Source: an uncultured Bacillota bacterium (lineage in GTDB: Bacteria; Bacillota; Clostridia; Lachnospirales; CAG-274). From it: DNA of 64,000 bases. The stretch spans positions 1 to 64,000 of the forward strand of contig CATZZP010000007.1 of the NCBI GenBank assembly GCA_958426775.1, written 5' to 3'. Position 1 is the first letter of the stretch; every line of letters starts with the position of its first letter. Below, piece by piece: positions 9,390 to 18,165 of this stretch. A model generated the notes under the pieces. The model was not told the DNA's origin and made no database searches. It saw only the letters and a list, made by a program, of their open reading frames with translations. Made by a program: the position numbers and the translations under genes.

Positions 9390-9649
9390 CAAAGGCTTTA
9401 ATTATTTGGTATTTAATAACTAACATTGTTATGTTTTGTATTATGGGGATAGATAAGTTTAAGGCTAAACATAATTTATGGAGAATACCTGAAGCAGTTC
9501 TTTTTACATTTGCTTATTTAGGCGGTTTTGTAGGATCGTATTCAGGTATGTATATATTTCATCACAAAACAAAAAAATGGTATTTTCATTTAAATTTTGC
9601 CCTAGCGTCAATATTACACATTACTGCAATTTATTTAATTGCAAAATAA
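9386..9649 (+). CDS. DUF1294 family small membrane protein
   Basis: 87 residues with about three membrane segments. The family signature is clear: MGIDKFKAKHNLWRIPE, GGFVGSYSGMYIFHHKTKK, then a final hydrophobic helix. No biochemical function is established for DUF1294 to my knowledge. The ATG overlaps the mgsA stop (ATGA), so translation is probably coupled. Membership in the rodA-mgsA transcript says nothing firm about function. Confidence 0.85.
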   Translation: MTKALIIWYLITNIVMFCIMGIDKFKAKHNLWRIPEAVLFTFAYLGGFVGSYSGMYIFHHKTKKWYFHLNFALASILHITAIYLIAK

Positions 9650-9670
9650 ACAATAAGGTAGGTCGTTAAT

Positions 9671-10087
9671 ATGTTAAATGAATTTAAAAAATTTATGCTG
9701 AGAGGCAACGCTATTGATTTGGCAGTAGGTGTTATTATCGGCGGTGCATTTCAAGCTATTGTAAACTCCCTTGTAAATGATATTATAAATCCGCTTTTAA
9801 GTATATTTTTAACAGAAATAGACTTTAAGAGCCTTTCCTTTACTATACCGGGAACTGCTGCTACAATTGCTTATGGGTCACTTATTACTGCTATTATTAA
9901 TTTTCTTATCATGGGAACAATTATCTTTTTCATGGTAAAGTCAATTAATAAGCTCGGTTCTTTAGGAGCTAAGCCAAAGGAGCCTGAAGCACCAACAACA
10001 AAAAAATGCCCTTATTGTCAAAGTGAAATTCACATTGAGGCTGTGCGTTGTCCTCATTGTACATCGGAAATTAAAACAGAACAATAA
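9671..10087 (+). CDS. mscL: Large-conductance mechanosensitive channel MscL with C-terminal zinc ribbon
   Basis: Homopentameric channel that opens under membrane tension to release solutes on hypo-osmotic shock. The N-terminal helix and TM1 (LNEFKKFMLRGNAIDLAVGV) and TM2 (about 68-94) are standard. The cytoplasmic end differs from E. coli MscL: after a linker it carries two CPYC/CPHC-type pairs (near 114 and 128), which together look like a small zinc ribbon. Start ATG at 9671. It is the last gene before a strong terminator. Confidence 0.93.
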   Translation: MLNEFKKFMLRGNAIDLAVGVIIGGAFQAIVNSLVNDIINPLLSIFLTEIDFKSLSFTIPGTAATIAYGSLITAIINFLIMGTIIFFMVKSINKLGSLGAKPKEPEAPTTKKCPYCQSEIHIEAVRCPHCTSEIKTEQ

Positions 10088-10101
10088 GTTTAATACAAAA
10101 C

Positions 10102-10128
10102 AAAAGCACCTTTCAGCCGGTGCTTTTT
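10102..10128. terminator. Bidirectional Rho-independent terminator after mscL
   Basis: AAAAGCACC (10102-10110), an 8-base loop, then GGTGCTTTTT. It has an A-run on the left and a T-run on the right, so it can end the mscL transcript and the convergent kinase transcript. Confidence 0.85.
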
Positions 10129-10134
10129 GTGTAA

Positions 10135-11577
10135 TTATTCTTTTTTATTTATTGTTTCGCCTTTTCCTATAAGGGGTAAGGTAAAAGTAAAGGTGCAGCC
10201 TTTACCCACCTCACTTGTTAAGGTAATGTCTTCTTTATGAGCCTTTATAAACTCCTTTACAATCGACAAGCCCAGACCACTACCCCTTTTATCTTTACCT
10301 CGAGATTTATCACCTTTATATAATCTGTCAAAAACACGTTTTTGTTCCTCAACAGATATACCCTTTCCGTTATCCTTTACAGATACATATACCTTTTTAT
10401 CCTTAATTTCAGTTATTATCTTTATATAACCGTATTTATGAGTAAATTTAAGAGCATTGTCTACCAAATTATAAATTATACGCTGGATTTTATCTGCATC
10501 TGCCTTGACTATTATATCCTTATTGCAAAATTCACTTGATATTTTAATTTTATTCTGCACAGCTCTGTCTTCAAAGTTATACATTGTTTTTATAATAAGC
10601 TCATTTAAATTAAAATTTGTCACATTAAGACCTGCATCACTGTTATCCAGCTTATTAATATCAAGCATATCATTAGCCATTTTTGCAAGTCTTTCAGACT
10701 CATCCAGAACAACCTTAAGGTAATGCTCCTGCCTTTCGGGAGGTATAGTACCATCAAGTATAGCTTGTAAAAAACCTCTCATGGAAGTTAACGGCGACCT
10801 TAAATCATGAGATATATTAGAAATAAACTCTCTTCTTCGTTTCTCTTGAAAAAAAAGACTTAATGCCATTTCATTAAAGCTTTCTGCAAGGTCACCTATT
10901 TCATCATCACTATGAATATTAAGCCTTTTCTCAAAATCACCTGCCGCTATAACCTTTGCCGCCTGACTCATTTCTTTAAGGGGAACGGCAAACTTTTTAG
11001 ATGAATATATAATAATTATAAAATTAATTATTATAGCAAGACACATAAAAATTACAATAACTCTATATGAGCCGTAGGTTGTCATAGTTATTTGAGATAT
11101 GGAAGAGCTTAAAAATACAGCCGCAACAACCTCTCCGTTGTGCTTAATAGGATAACCCACGGTATATGGTTTTTCAGCAAATACATCCTTTATGCTTCTG
11201 TCAAAAACAACTCTCTCTCCCGATAAAACAGCATTAAAATTATCAAATTGTTTAATTTCATCGATGCTGATACTGTTGTCACCATTCTTAGCCTGCCATG
11301 CCAGATTAAAGTCATTTGACACAACAACAAAGCTGTATTCAAAAGCCAGATTATAATCAAAAATCTTTTTTTCAAAAGCAGTATAATCAACTGTATTATT
11401 ATTATAGCTACGGTTAAAAAGCTCCTCTATTTCTGCCGCCTGCCTGAAAAGCTCTTCCTCCTTTTGGCTGTAAAAGTATGAATTAAAAGCCTGTACCAGA
11501 CCAACAGTCAGTAAAGAAAAGCTTACAATCAAACCCACGGTAAGCAAAAAAAACTGTTTTCTGAATATGGAATTCAT
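10135..11577 (-). CDS. Membrane sensor histidine kinase (HAMP-HisKA-HATPase)
   Basis: 480-residue sensor kinase. Order: membrane helix 1 (about 10-30), extracytoplasmic sensor domain (about 31-165), helix 2 (about 168-190), HAMP (about 190-245), then HisKA with the phospho-acceptor in NISHDLRSPLTSM near 255. The ATPase domain has N box NLVDNALKF, G1 DNGKGIS and G2 GSGLGLSIVKEF. The signal is unknown. No response regulator lies beside it in this window: the upstream neighbours on the strand are DUF3006 and cupin genes. Start ATG at 11577 with AAGGGTGTGG upstream. Confidence 0.92.
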   Translation of the reverse strand: MNSIFRKQFFLLTVGLIVSFSLLTVGLVQAFNSYFYSQKEEELFRQAAEIEELFNRSYNNNTVDYTAFEKKIFDYNLAFEYSFVVVSNDFNLAWQAKNGDNSISIDEIKQFDNFNAVLSGERVVFDRSIKDVFAEKPYTVGYPIKHNGEVVAAVFLSSSISQITMTTYGSYRVIVIFMCLAIIINFIIIIYSSKKFAVPLKEMSQAAKVIAAGDFEKRLNIHSDDEIGDLAESFNEMALSLFFQEKRRREFISNISHDLRSPLTSMRGFLQAILDGTIPPERQEHYLKVVLDESERLAKMANDMLDINKLDNSDAGLNVTNFNLNELIIKTMYNFEDRAVQNKIKISSEFCNKDIIVKADADKIQRIIYNLVDNALKFTHKYGYIKIITEIKDKKVYVSVKDNGKGISVEEQKRVFDRLYKGDKSRGKDKRGSGLGLSIVKEFIKAHKEDITLTSEVGKGCTFTFTLPLIGKGETINKKE

Positions 11578-11598
11578 TAATTACCACACCCTTATTTA

Positions 11599-11817
11599 TT
11601 ACTTATTTTTATTAAATAACATATTCATTTTGTTATTTAACATTTTGCGTCTTGCTTCGGTTGCATCTTTATCTACATAATATGCTCCGTCTTTTGAAAC
11701 CAAAATATCTCCTTCTGTTATCTCTTCTGGCAGCACTTCTACAGATAACTCAACTAAATTATTGTCATTGTCTTTACAAACAACTAAATTACCCTCAAAT
11801 CTGTCTATTATAAGCAT
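11599..11817 (-). CDS. DUF3006 family protein
   Basis: 72 residues. The pattern IDRFEGNLVVC, then LPEEITEGDIL and a C-terminal ATEARRKMLNNKM, fits DUF3006, a small family of unknown function often found near secreted hydrolases. No signal peptide or membrane segment. It starts 5 bases after the cupin gene stop with no strong ribosome-binding site, suggesting coupled translation. Confidence 0.75.
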   Translation of the reverse strand: MLIIDRFEGNLVVCKDNDNNLVELSVEVLPEEITEGDILVSKDGAYYVDKDATEARRKMLNNKMNMLFNKNK

Positions 11818-11821
11818 AATA

Positions 11822-12160
11822 TTACTTATTTAAAAAATCCTCTCTTTGTGGTGTAAATATATCAAGCAACCTGCCTCTGTCAGTTAAAACCCTACAGCCA
11901 TGTACAATATTAGACGGCATATAGATTGTATCTCCTACACCGATTTTTTTTGTTTCATCACCGATTGTAAACTCAAATTCACCCTCTAAGCAGTAAGTTG
12001 CCTGCTCGTGTATATGCTGATGAGGCTCACCTACACAGCCCTTTTCACAAATAACCTCAACAAGCATAAGACCACCGTCATGGGCTTTAATTTTTCTGTA
12101 ATTCTTGCCTTCAACTAAAGTTTCAATTTTTTCATCACAATCATAATAAAAATTTGACAT
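11822..12160 (-). CDS. Cupin domain protein
   Basis: 112-residue single-domain cupin. Motif 1 is visible around GEPHQHIHEQATYCLEGEFEF (metal-binding His, His, Glu) and motif 2 around MPSNIVHGCRV (His). Similar small cupins include KdgF-like and polyketide cyclase-like proteins, so the substrate cannot be named. An extended -10 (TGATATAAT, minus strand, around 12193-12201) lies about 35 bases before the start. Confidence 0.85.
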   Translation of the reverse strand: MSNFYYDCDEKIETLVEGKNYRKIKAHDGGLMLVEVICEKGCVGEPHQHIHEQATYCLEGEFEFTIGDETKKIGVGDTIYMPSNIVHGCRVLTDRGRLLDIFTPQREDFLNK

Positions 12161-12229
12161 ATTAATACCTCCAAAATATTTTATACGTGTACATTATATC
12201 ACACTTAAACCATAATTTAAATAATAATC

Positions 12230-13396
12230 TTAAGTATTATCCGTCTTGCCAAAGCAAAGCTCGTACAAAGTTTGTTTTACGTTAAAGCTATCTAAAAAGG
12301 CTTTAAGCTCCTTTATTTTTTTCGGATTTTCTTTGCCTGATTTAACAGCTCTTATCATAATATTTTTAGGAGTATGCTCCATATCTATAAATTCCATTAC
12401 AGAGGTTTTGTATCCCTTTATTTCAAGTATTCTTGCTCTTACTGCATCTGTCATAACAGCTGAAAAGCGTTCCTTTAAAATGCCGTGCTTTAAAATAATA
12501 TCCATATTTTCATTACTGATTTGGTTATTTATTTCATGCTGACAGCACGGCACACTCATAATAACCTTACAGCCCCAACGTATACCGTGATATAAAGCAA
12601 TATCTGTTGCAGTATCACAAGCATGCAAAGTAATTATCATTGCAATTTTACCGTCTACATTATCAATATTTGCAATATCCTCAGCATAGAATTTCAGGCC
12701 TTTAAAGCCAAATTGTTCTGTTAAGCTGTTACAGTAATTAACTACGTCCTTCTTTAAATCAAAACCCATAATATGAATATTTTTATGATTTATTTCATTA
12801 AAGTAGTGATACATTGCAAAGGTAAGATAGCTTTTACCACAGCCCATATCAATTATAACCGAGTTATCGGGAATATTATCCTCAACATCCTTTAAAAACT
12901 CAAGGAAACGGTTAATCTGCCTGAATTTCTTTTGCTTGTGGCTGACAACCTTACCCTCCTTATCCATAAGTCCAAGCTTATACATCCATGGTATTAATTC
13001 ACCGTCAGTTAAAATATAATTTTTATCTCGGTTATGCTCTCCCTTACATACAGAGGCATTTAGATTAGGCTTAATACCTGTAAGCTTAAACTCACCCCTT
13101 TTATTCATTAATACAGTTAAATAATTATCAGCAACTATATTACACTGCTTAAACCCCTCGCTCATAAGTTCAATAATTCGCTTAATAATTATATCCTTAG
13201 AGCAATTTTCGTGAGTTACCTTAGTATCAATGTACTTTGATAGCTGATAATATACCTCACCCTTTTGCAATATGCCCTTTACCTTGATTTTAAAAACCTC
13301 ACCTTTTTTAACAGGGTTACTGATAGTAGCACTTTCGAGCATATCTACATTTATAATTTGTGATATTTTATCAACTGCTTCATCTATTGTATACAT
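12230..13396 (-). CDS. SAM-dependent methyltransferase (Methyltransf_32/GSTCD-like)
   Basis: 388 residues. The C-terminal half has a Rossmann SAM-binding motif, VIIDMGCGKSYLTFAMYHYF near 192, then HIMGFDLKK, and a conserved ITLHACDTATDIAL and MSVPCCQHEIN pattern. These are typical of the Methyltransf_32 family, some of which are proposed to modify RNA. The N-terminal half is unassigned. I start it at ATG 13396, which has GAGGTG at a proper distance. An earlier in-frame ATG at 13441 lies inside ylmC and lacks a site. The substrate is unknown. Confidence 0.82.
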   Translation of the reverse strand: MYTIDEAVDKISQIINVDMLESATISNPVKKGEVFKIKVKGILQKGEVYYQLSKYIDTKVTHENCSKDIIIKRIIELMSEGFKQCNIVADNYLTVLMNKRGEFKLTGIKPNLNASVCKGEHNRDKNYILTDGELIPWMYKLGLMDKEGKVVSHKQKKFRQINRFLEFLKDVEDNIPDNSVIIDMGCGKSYLTFAMYHYFNEINHKNIHIMGFDLKKDVVNYCNSLTEQFGFKGLKFYAEDIANIDNVDGKIAMIITLHACDTATDIALYHGIRWGCKVIMSVPCCQHEINNQISNENMDIILKHGILKERFSAVMTDAVRARILEIKGYKTSVMEFIDMEHTPKNIMIRAVKSGKENPKKIKELKAFLDSFNVKQTLYELCFGKTDNT

Positions 13397-13397
13397 T

Positions 13398-13661
13398 TTA
13401 CACCTCGCATACCTTAAGAAGATTTTTAAGCTCTGCATCAATCAAAATTATATCATCACCTATTTTAACTATGCAACACCAGTCAATTACATACTCCTTT
13501 TCCCTGCCCAGCAAGCCAAAAAAGCACCCGGGCCCGGGTACAATGAGAGCAAGCACACGACCGCACTTTACATCAATAACTATATCGCATACATATCCTA
13601 GCCTGAAACCGTCACGTATATTTATAACTTCCTTATGCTTTAGTGTTGCAATTCTTTCCAC
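13398..13661 (-). CDS. ylmC: YlmC/YmxH family PRC-barrel protein
   Basis: 87 residues with a PRC-barrel fold pattern: LKHKEVINIRDGFRLGYVCD, then ALIVPGPG and IVKIGDDIILID. This matches the YlmC/YmxH family of spore-forming Firmicutes. Its exact role is not established; the family correlates with sporulation. It ends 1 base before the methyltransferase start, so the two are probably co-transcribed. Confidence 0.85.
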   Translation of the reverse strand: MERIATLKHKEVINIRDGFRLGYVCDIVIDVKCGRVLALIVPGPGCFFGLLGREKEYVIDWCCIVKIGDDIILIDAELKNLLKVCEV

Positions 13662-13680
13662 ACATAATCACCTCAGGTAA

Positions 13681-14478
13681 TTATATGCAAAAGCCCTGTC
13701 TTTTAAGCCAGTTTTCATACAAACCAAACCATTGGTTTGTTCCTTCAATATCCTCTGCAAGCTTAACACCATGCTTACCGTCAGGGAATAGATGAAGCTC
13801 AAAAGGAAGGTTCTTTTCCTTAAGCCTTGTTGCCATAACAAGGCTGTTTCTGCAATCAACACTACCGTCTTCAAAGGTATGCCAAATAAACACGGGAGGC
13901 ATATCCTCACGAATATTATCCTCACAGGACATATCTGCTATTAACTCCGTTTTATCCCCCAGTAAATCCTCAAAGGAACCATTATGAGATATAGCCTTGC
14001 CTGCTGAAATTACAGGATAACAAAGGCAAAGAAGATTAGGTCTTGCACTTACCATATCAATATCATCGGTTTGAGGTAAATCAAACATATCATAGTATTC
14101 GGTTACGGTACATGCAAGATGTGCCCCTGCCGAAAAACCCATAATACCGATTTTATCAGAGTCTATATTATATTTCTCTGCATTATATCTTACATAACGC
14201 ATAGCTCGTTTAGCATCATTAATTTCTACAGGATGCTTATATGGTGCAACCCTGTAGTTAACTACAAAGGCATTGATACCTATTTTATTAAGTGCTTCAG
14301 CAATATGACCGCCTTCCATTAATGACCTGTGGTTGTAGCCGCCACCAGGACAAATAACAACTGCACTTCTGCAAGGGCTGTCAACAAGATACTCATCCAT
14401 AGAAGGGCACCCCTCATTTTCTTCATTATTTATTTTAGCATCATATAATGGAACAGTATCCCACAGCTTAATACTCAT
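13681..14478 (-). CDS. Alpha/beta hydrolase (esterase/lipase-like)
   Basis: 265 residues. Serine hydrolase fold with oxyanion-hole motif ICPGGGYNHRS near 43, nucleophile elbow GFSAGAH near 114, an acidic residue in WHTFEDGSVD near 207, and the catalytic His in FPDGKHGV near 235. This arrangement resembles acetyl-xylan and other short-chain esterases. There is no signal peptide, so it is intracellular. Substrate unknown. The start ATG at 14478 follows AAAAGGAG. Confidence 0.85.
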   Translation of the reverse strand: MSIKLWDTVPLYDAKINNEENEGCPSMDEYLVDSPCRSAVVICPGGGYNHRSLMEGGHIAEALNKIGINAFVVNYRVAPYKHPVEINDAKRAMRYVRYNAEKYNIDSDKIGIMGFSAGAHLACTVTEYYDMFDLPQTDDIDMVSARPNLLCLCYPVISAGKAISHNGSFEDLLGDKTELIADMSCEDNIREDMPPVFIWHTFEDGSVDCRNSLVMATRLKEKNLPFELHLFPDGKHGVKLAEDIEGTNQWFGLYENWLKRQGFCI

Positions 14479-14510
14479 TTTAATTCTCCTTTTAAAATTA
14501 TACCCTTATA

Positions 14511-15380
14511 TTATTTTGTAATTATCTCCACGCCTGTTTCCGTTACCAAAACCGTATGCTCCCACTGAGCAGATAAGCTGCCGTCCTTTGTTACAACAGT
14601 CCAGTCATCATCTAAAATCTCACAGTCAAAATCTCCTGCATTAATCATAGGCTCAACAGTAAACATCATACCCGGCACCAAAATCATTGTTTTTTTGTTT
14701 GTTCTGAAATGATTTACAATAGGGTCACTATGGAACTTTAAGCCTACACCATGACCGCATAAAGCTCTTACAACCGAATATCCGTTTTTATCAGCTATAT
14801 CGTGAATTACATTACCTATTTCACCTACAGGCATATACGGCTTAATGCAATTTATGCCCTCATACATACACTCCTTGGTAACCTCTACAAGACGTTTTGC
14901 CTCATCACTTACCTCACCTATCATATACATACGGCTCATATCTGAATAATATCCGTTTAATATTGTTGTAACATCAACATTGACAATATCACCGCTTTTA
15001 AGAACTGTATCATCAGGTATGCCATGACAGATTACATCATTAATTGAGGTGCATACACTTTTAGGAAAGCCTCCGTAGTTTAAAGGTGCGGCTATTGCTC
15101 CTGCTTCCTTTGTCATCTTTTCAACAAGTAAATTAATTTCATCTGTTGTAACCCCTTCCTTAACAAAGTCATCTAACGCATCCATAATTGCAACAGATAC
15201 CTTTGCACTCTTTCTTACACCCTCTATCTGCTCAGGCGTAAGCAACAAAGATTTATCAGGCATTGGATAACCCTGCTCCATTAAAGGCTTTAGAATTTCC
15301 TCATCACTTCTTTCGTGACAGGTTTTATATTTTTTGCCACTACCACACCAACATTTATCATTTCTGCCAAGCTTAAACAT
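14511..15380 (-). CDS. map: Methionine aminopeptidase with N-terminal SEC-C zinc motif
   Basis: Removes the initiator methionine from nascent proteins using a two-metal site. The N-terminal RNDKCWCGSGKKYKTCH is a SEC-C-type zinc motif also found at the SecA C-terminus. The M24 catalytic domain follows, with metal ligands in NVDVTTILNGYYSDMSRMY, GHGVGLKFH and FTVEPMI, and the late WEHTVLVTE. I start it at ATG 15380 because GAGGTT is well placed. Two earlier in-frame ATGs exist. It overlaps the end of the upstream gene by 8 bases. Confidence 0.94.
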   Translation of the reverse strand: MFKLGRNDKCWCGSGKKYKTCHERSDEEILKPLMEQGYPMPDKSLLLTPEQIEGVRKSAKVSVAIMDALDDFVKEGVTTDEINLLVEKMTKEAGAIAAPLNYGGFPKSVCTSINDVICHGIPDDTVLKSGDIVNVDVTTILNGYYSDMSRMYMIGEVSDEAKRLVEVTKECMYEGINCIKPYMPVGEIGNVIHDIADKNGYSVVRALCGHGVGLKFHSDPIVNHFRTNKKTMILVPGMMFTVEPMINAGDFDCEILDDDWTVVTKDGSLSAQWEHTVLVTETGVEIITK

Positions 15381-16080
15381 TTTTATTAACCTCATTTCTG
15401 TAATATTCAACAAGCTCCTTGTTTTCCTCTAAATCAAGAGCCTTAACGCCTATCTCGGACATAGCATATGTACCTCTGCCCACCTTTTCAAACCAACCGT
15501 AGGCATTACTTTGAAAAGCATTCCTGACCTTATCGGGATAACCAAATTCCTTTATTTGGGACATTTTCAGGGTGTCGTATTTTTCCATATGACAAAGAGC
15601 TAAAACCGATGCTTCCGTGTAAGCTGTTATTATTCGCCTACCTGTACTGCCGCCTACATTTATATCCATATTCCGTCCGTCAGCCTCTTTAATAAGCTTT
15701 GATTTTTTTTTGTAATTAACTGTTTTAGTCTTGTTAGGCTCTGCAATAAACTCTGCTATAGGAGCTCCCTCAACGCCTACAAATATAAGCCCTATACCAA
15801 GCTCCTTAAGCATTTTCAGCATCATTTTATTGCTCTTGTCATTATACCGCTTAGGTCTTGGAATTGCAATATAAACCTTATCCGTCAAAGCTCGTCTTTC
15901 CATTGCCTGATAGACGACCTTAAGGCTAAACTGCCTTTTCAGCTCCACCACCAAAAGCTCATTCTCCCTAAATGCGGCAATATCGCAATCCTTAACCTCT
16001 GCCTTTACTGTATAACCTTTTTTTTCAAGCAATCGTCTGACAGGCTCAAAAAGCTGAGTTTCTCTATCTATCTGCAACAT
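15373..16080 (-). CDS. DUF2161 putative PD-(D/E)XK phosphodiesterase
   Basis: 235 residues. The N-terminal part has the PD-(D/E)XK arrangement expected for DUF2161: ETQLFEPVRRLLEKKGYTVK, then CDIAA (Asp) and LLVVELKRQ (Glu-x-Lys), with QAMERR following. The C-terminal part has a winged-helix-like stretch. DUF2161 is annotated as a putative phosphodiesterase; the substrate is unknown. It lies between map and a Xaa-Pro peptidase, with overlaps of a few bases, implying one operon. Confidence 0.78.
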   Translation of the reverse strand: MLQIDRETQLFEPVRRLLEKKGYTVKAEVKDCDIAAFRENELLVVELKRQFSLKVVYQAMERRALTDKVYIAIPRPKRYNDKSNKMMLKMLKELGIGLIFVGVEGAPIAEFIAEPNKTKTVNYKKKSKLIKEADGRNMDINVGGSTGRRIITAYTEASVLALCHMEKYDTLKMSQIKEFGYPDKVRNAFQSNAYGWFEKVGRGTYAMSEIGVKALDLEENKELVEYYRNEVNKNV

Positions 16081-16082
16081 AT

Positions 16083-17327
16083 TTATTTACCCTCTGACAT
16101 ATAAGCTTCTATTTCTTCCGTAGTACGAGGAATATCAGGCGAGAGAACACGACAGCCGTTTTCAGTTACAAGTACATCATCTTCTATACGTATACCTATT
16201 CCCTCTTCTACAATATATAAGCCCGGCTCAACAGTAAGTACCATACCTGCCTCTAAAAGTCCCTCATTATGCCTGCCGACATCATGGGTTTCAAGCCCCA
16301 GCATATGACTTACGCCATGATAATAATACTTTGACACTTCATCAGCATTTTTAATAAGACCTATTTTCTTTAATTCTTTTGCATAATAATCTTTAAGTAT
16401 CATATTAAGGCTTTTAAATTCTATATTGGGCTTTATTGTATTTACAATTAACCTGTTTCCGCCTAAGACTATATCATAAATTTCTTTCTGGCGAGGTGTA
16501 AACCTACCGCTTACGGGAAAGGTTCTTGTAATATCACTGTTATAATACTCATATTGTGCACCAACATCAAACAAAATCAAGTCACTATCCGATGTCTTGC
16601 AATTATTTGCACTATAATGGAGAACTGTAGCATTTTTGCCCGATGCTGCTATGCTTTTAAAGGCAAAATCCTTTACGCCTGCTTTTTTTAGCTCAAAATC
16701 AAAGTAAGCCTCTATTTCATATTCATACATACCTGCCTCAGCGTTTCTCATCATGGATTTTATACCTTTTTCCGTAATTGAAATAGCCTTTTCTATTTTT
16801 TCTACCTCTATAGGCTTTTTAATCTGACGCATTTTAGCCAGTATGTTATGAAGGTCACAAATTTTAAGACCGGGATATTGTTTATTTATTCTATTTGCCA
16901 TGGTTATTGCATCACTGAAAGTATTAAAGCTTCTGTTTTCCAAGTCTAAATAGATATTTTCCAAATGACCGTTAAATACTTTATTTGCAAATATTTCATC
17001 AAACTCATCAAGATATTTGTATGTGTCAATACCTGATATTTCCTTACATTCATCAGCTTGAATTACCGAACCTACCCACTTTGCCTTAACCTCATCAAAA
17101 CGCTCAATAAACAAAGTTGTATCCAATGAATTATCCTTTTTAATAAGCATTAAAATAAGTCGCGGTCTGTCTATAGCTGTCAAATAATAAAAATTTCTGT
17201 TAGGTGTAAAAGAATAGTCCTCATCACCAAGCTTATTTTTAGTGCTGCCGCTGAATAAAATCGCTATACTATTATCAGGCAGTTTATCTGCAAAATTATT
17301 TCTGTTTTCAATTACAAAAGCTTTCAA
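16083..17327 (-). CDS. pepP: Xaa-Pro aminopeptidase (M24B)
   Basis: Releases N-terminal residues ahead of proline. The 414-residue product has an aminopeptidase-P N-terminal domain (FADKLPDNSIAILFSG, then YSFTPNRNFYYLTAIDRPRL) and a C-terminal pita-bread domain. Metal ligands are recognisable in LILFDVGAQYEYYNSDITRT, HGVSHMLGLETHD, VLTVEPGLY and GIRIEDDVLVT. All five positions expected for the family appear present. It ends 2 bases before the DUF2161 start and is probably the first gene of that operon. Confidence 0.93.
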   Translation of the reverse strand: MKAFVIENRNNFADKLPDNSIAILFSGSTKNKLGDEDYSFTPNRNFYYLTAIDRPRLILMLIKKDNSLDTTLFIERFDEVKAKWVGSVIQADECKEISGIDTYKYLDEFDEIFANKVFNGHLENIYLDLENRSFNTFSDAITMANRINKQYPGLKICDLHNILAKMRQIKKPIEVEKIEKAISITEKGIKSMMRNAEAGMYEYEIEAYFDFELKKAGVKDFAFKSIAASGKNATVLHYSANNCKTSDSDLILFDVGAQYEYYNSDITRTFPVSGRFTPRQKEIYDIVLGGNRLIVNTIKPNIEFKSLNMILKDYYAKELKKIGLIKNADEVSKYYYHGVSHMLGLETHDVGRHNEGLLEAGMVLTVEPGLYIVEEGIGIRIEDDVLVTENGCRVLSPDIPRTTEEIEAYMSEGK

Positions 17328-17340
17328 AGCAAAACCTCCG

Positions 17341-17377
17341 TTATAAAAAAATTAAGGGTGTCCCACATGGAACACCC
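17341..17377 (-). terminator. Rho-independent terminator of the cytidylate-kinase-like gene
   Basis: On the minus strand GGGTGTTCC, a 4-base loop and GGGACACCC form a 9-bp stem with one wobble (17356-17377), followed by TTAATTTTTTT. It separates the kinase-like gene from pepP. Confidence 0.82.
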
Positions 17378-17386
17378 CTACATTAA

Positions 17387-18022
17387 TCATTTTTTTAAGG
17401 TAGCCTCCAAATAGCTGATTATTTGGTCAACTGCTCCGTCAATGCCAACCTTAGCAGTATTAATAACTATATCATATCCCTCAACGCTGTCCCAATCTAT
17501 ACCTGAGTAGTAGCTGTGGTAGGTTGCTCTTTTTTTATCGGTTTTATTAATTACATTCTCAATATCCTTTTCCTTAGTGGTTTCTGTACCATAACGCTCA
17601 ATAAAACGCTGTTTTCTGAAGTTCATATCTGCTCTTAAATACACTCTTACTAAATTAGGTGTATCTCTTAAAACGTAGTTTGAACATCTGCCTACAATTA
17701 CCGCTGACTTTTCCTGAACAAGCTCCTTAATTACTTTTGATTGAATAGCAAACAAGGTGTCGTTAGTAAGCATATTATTATTTTGAAAAAACAGTGAATT
17801 CATAGGATATGAACCCATTACAACTGAATAAAGCAGGCTGTTTGTTGCAACCTCATCAGCTCTTTCAAAAACACTTTCAGCATATCCGCTTTTTTTAGCT
17901 GCAAGAGCAATAAGCTCCTTGTCGTAAAAATCAACACCAAGTTTTTTAGCCAGCTTTTCACCTATTTCATGACCACCGCTGCAAAATTGCCTTGCAATAG
18001 TTATTGCAAATTTCTTATCCAT
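17387..18022 (-). CDS. Cytidylate kinase-like family protein
   Basis: 211 residues of the Cytidylate_kin2 family (P-loop nucleotide kinase-like). The N-terminus MDKKFAITIARQFCSGGHEI replaces the usual P-loop of Cmk with the family variant RQFCSGG, followed by FYDKELI and later VIVGRCSNYVL, VRVYLRAD and KRATYHSYY. The physiological substrate of this family is not settled. Start ATG 18022 is chosen for its AGAGGTG site. The frame is open further upstream, but that stretch has no site. Confidence 0.8.
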   Translation of the reverse strand: MDKKFAITIARQFCSGGHEIGEKLAKKLGVDFYDKELIALAAKKSGYAESVFERADEVATNSLLYSVVMGSYPMNSLFFQNNNMLTNDTLFAIQSKVIKELVQEKSAVIVGRCSNYVLRDTPNLVRVYLRADMNFRKQRFIERYGTETTKEKDIENVINKTDKKRATYHSYYSGIDWDSVEGYDIVINTAKVGIDGAVDQIISYLEATLKK

Positions 18023-18108
18023 AAAAATCACCTCTTGCTTAATAAATAAGGAATTACCTTTATTAATAATATTATACACCAAATAACGGCAAAAGTCTAT
18101 ATTTTTAA

Positions 18109-18137
18109 TTGATAAATATTTTAAACTATGGTAAAAT
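18109..18137 (+). promoter_or_regulatory. Promoter of the MocR gene
   Basis: TTGATA (18109-18114), a 17-base spacer, TAAAAT (18132-18137), with TGG just before the -10, giving an extended -10 element. About 28 bases before the MocR start. Confidence 0.6.
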
Positions 18138-18165
18138 TGTACCCATACAAGATAGGAGGTATAAC

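Noticed and set aside
13396..13441. An upstream ATG that would lengthen the methyltransferase by 15 residues
   Set aside because: It lies within ylmC and lacks a ribosome-binding site, while the ATG at 13396 has GAGGTG at the right distance.
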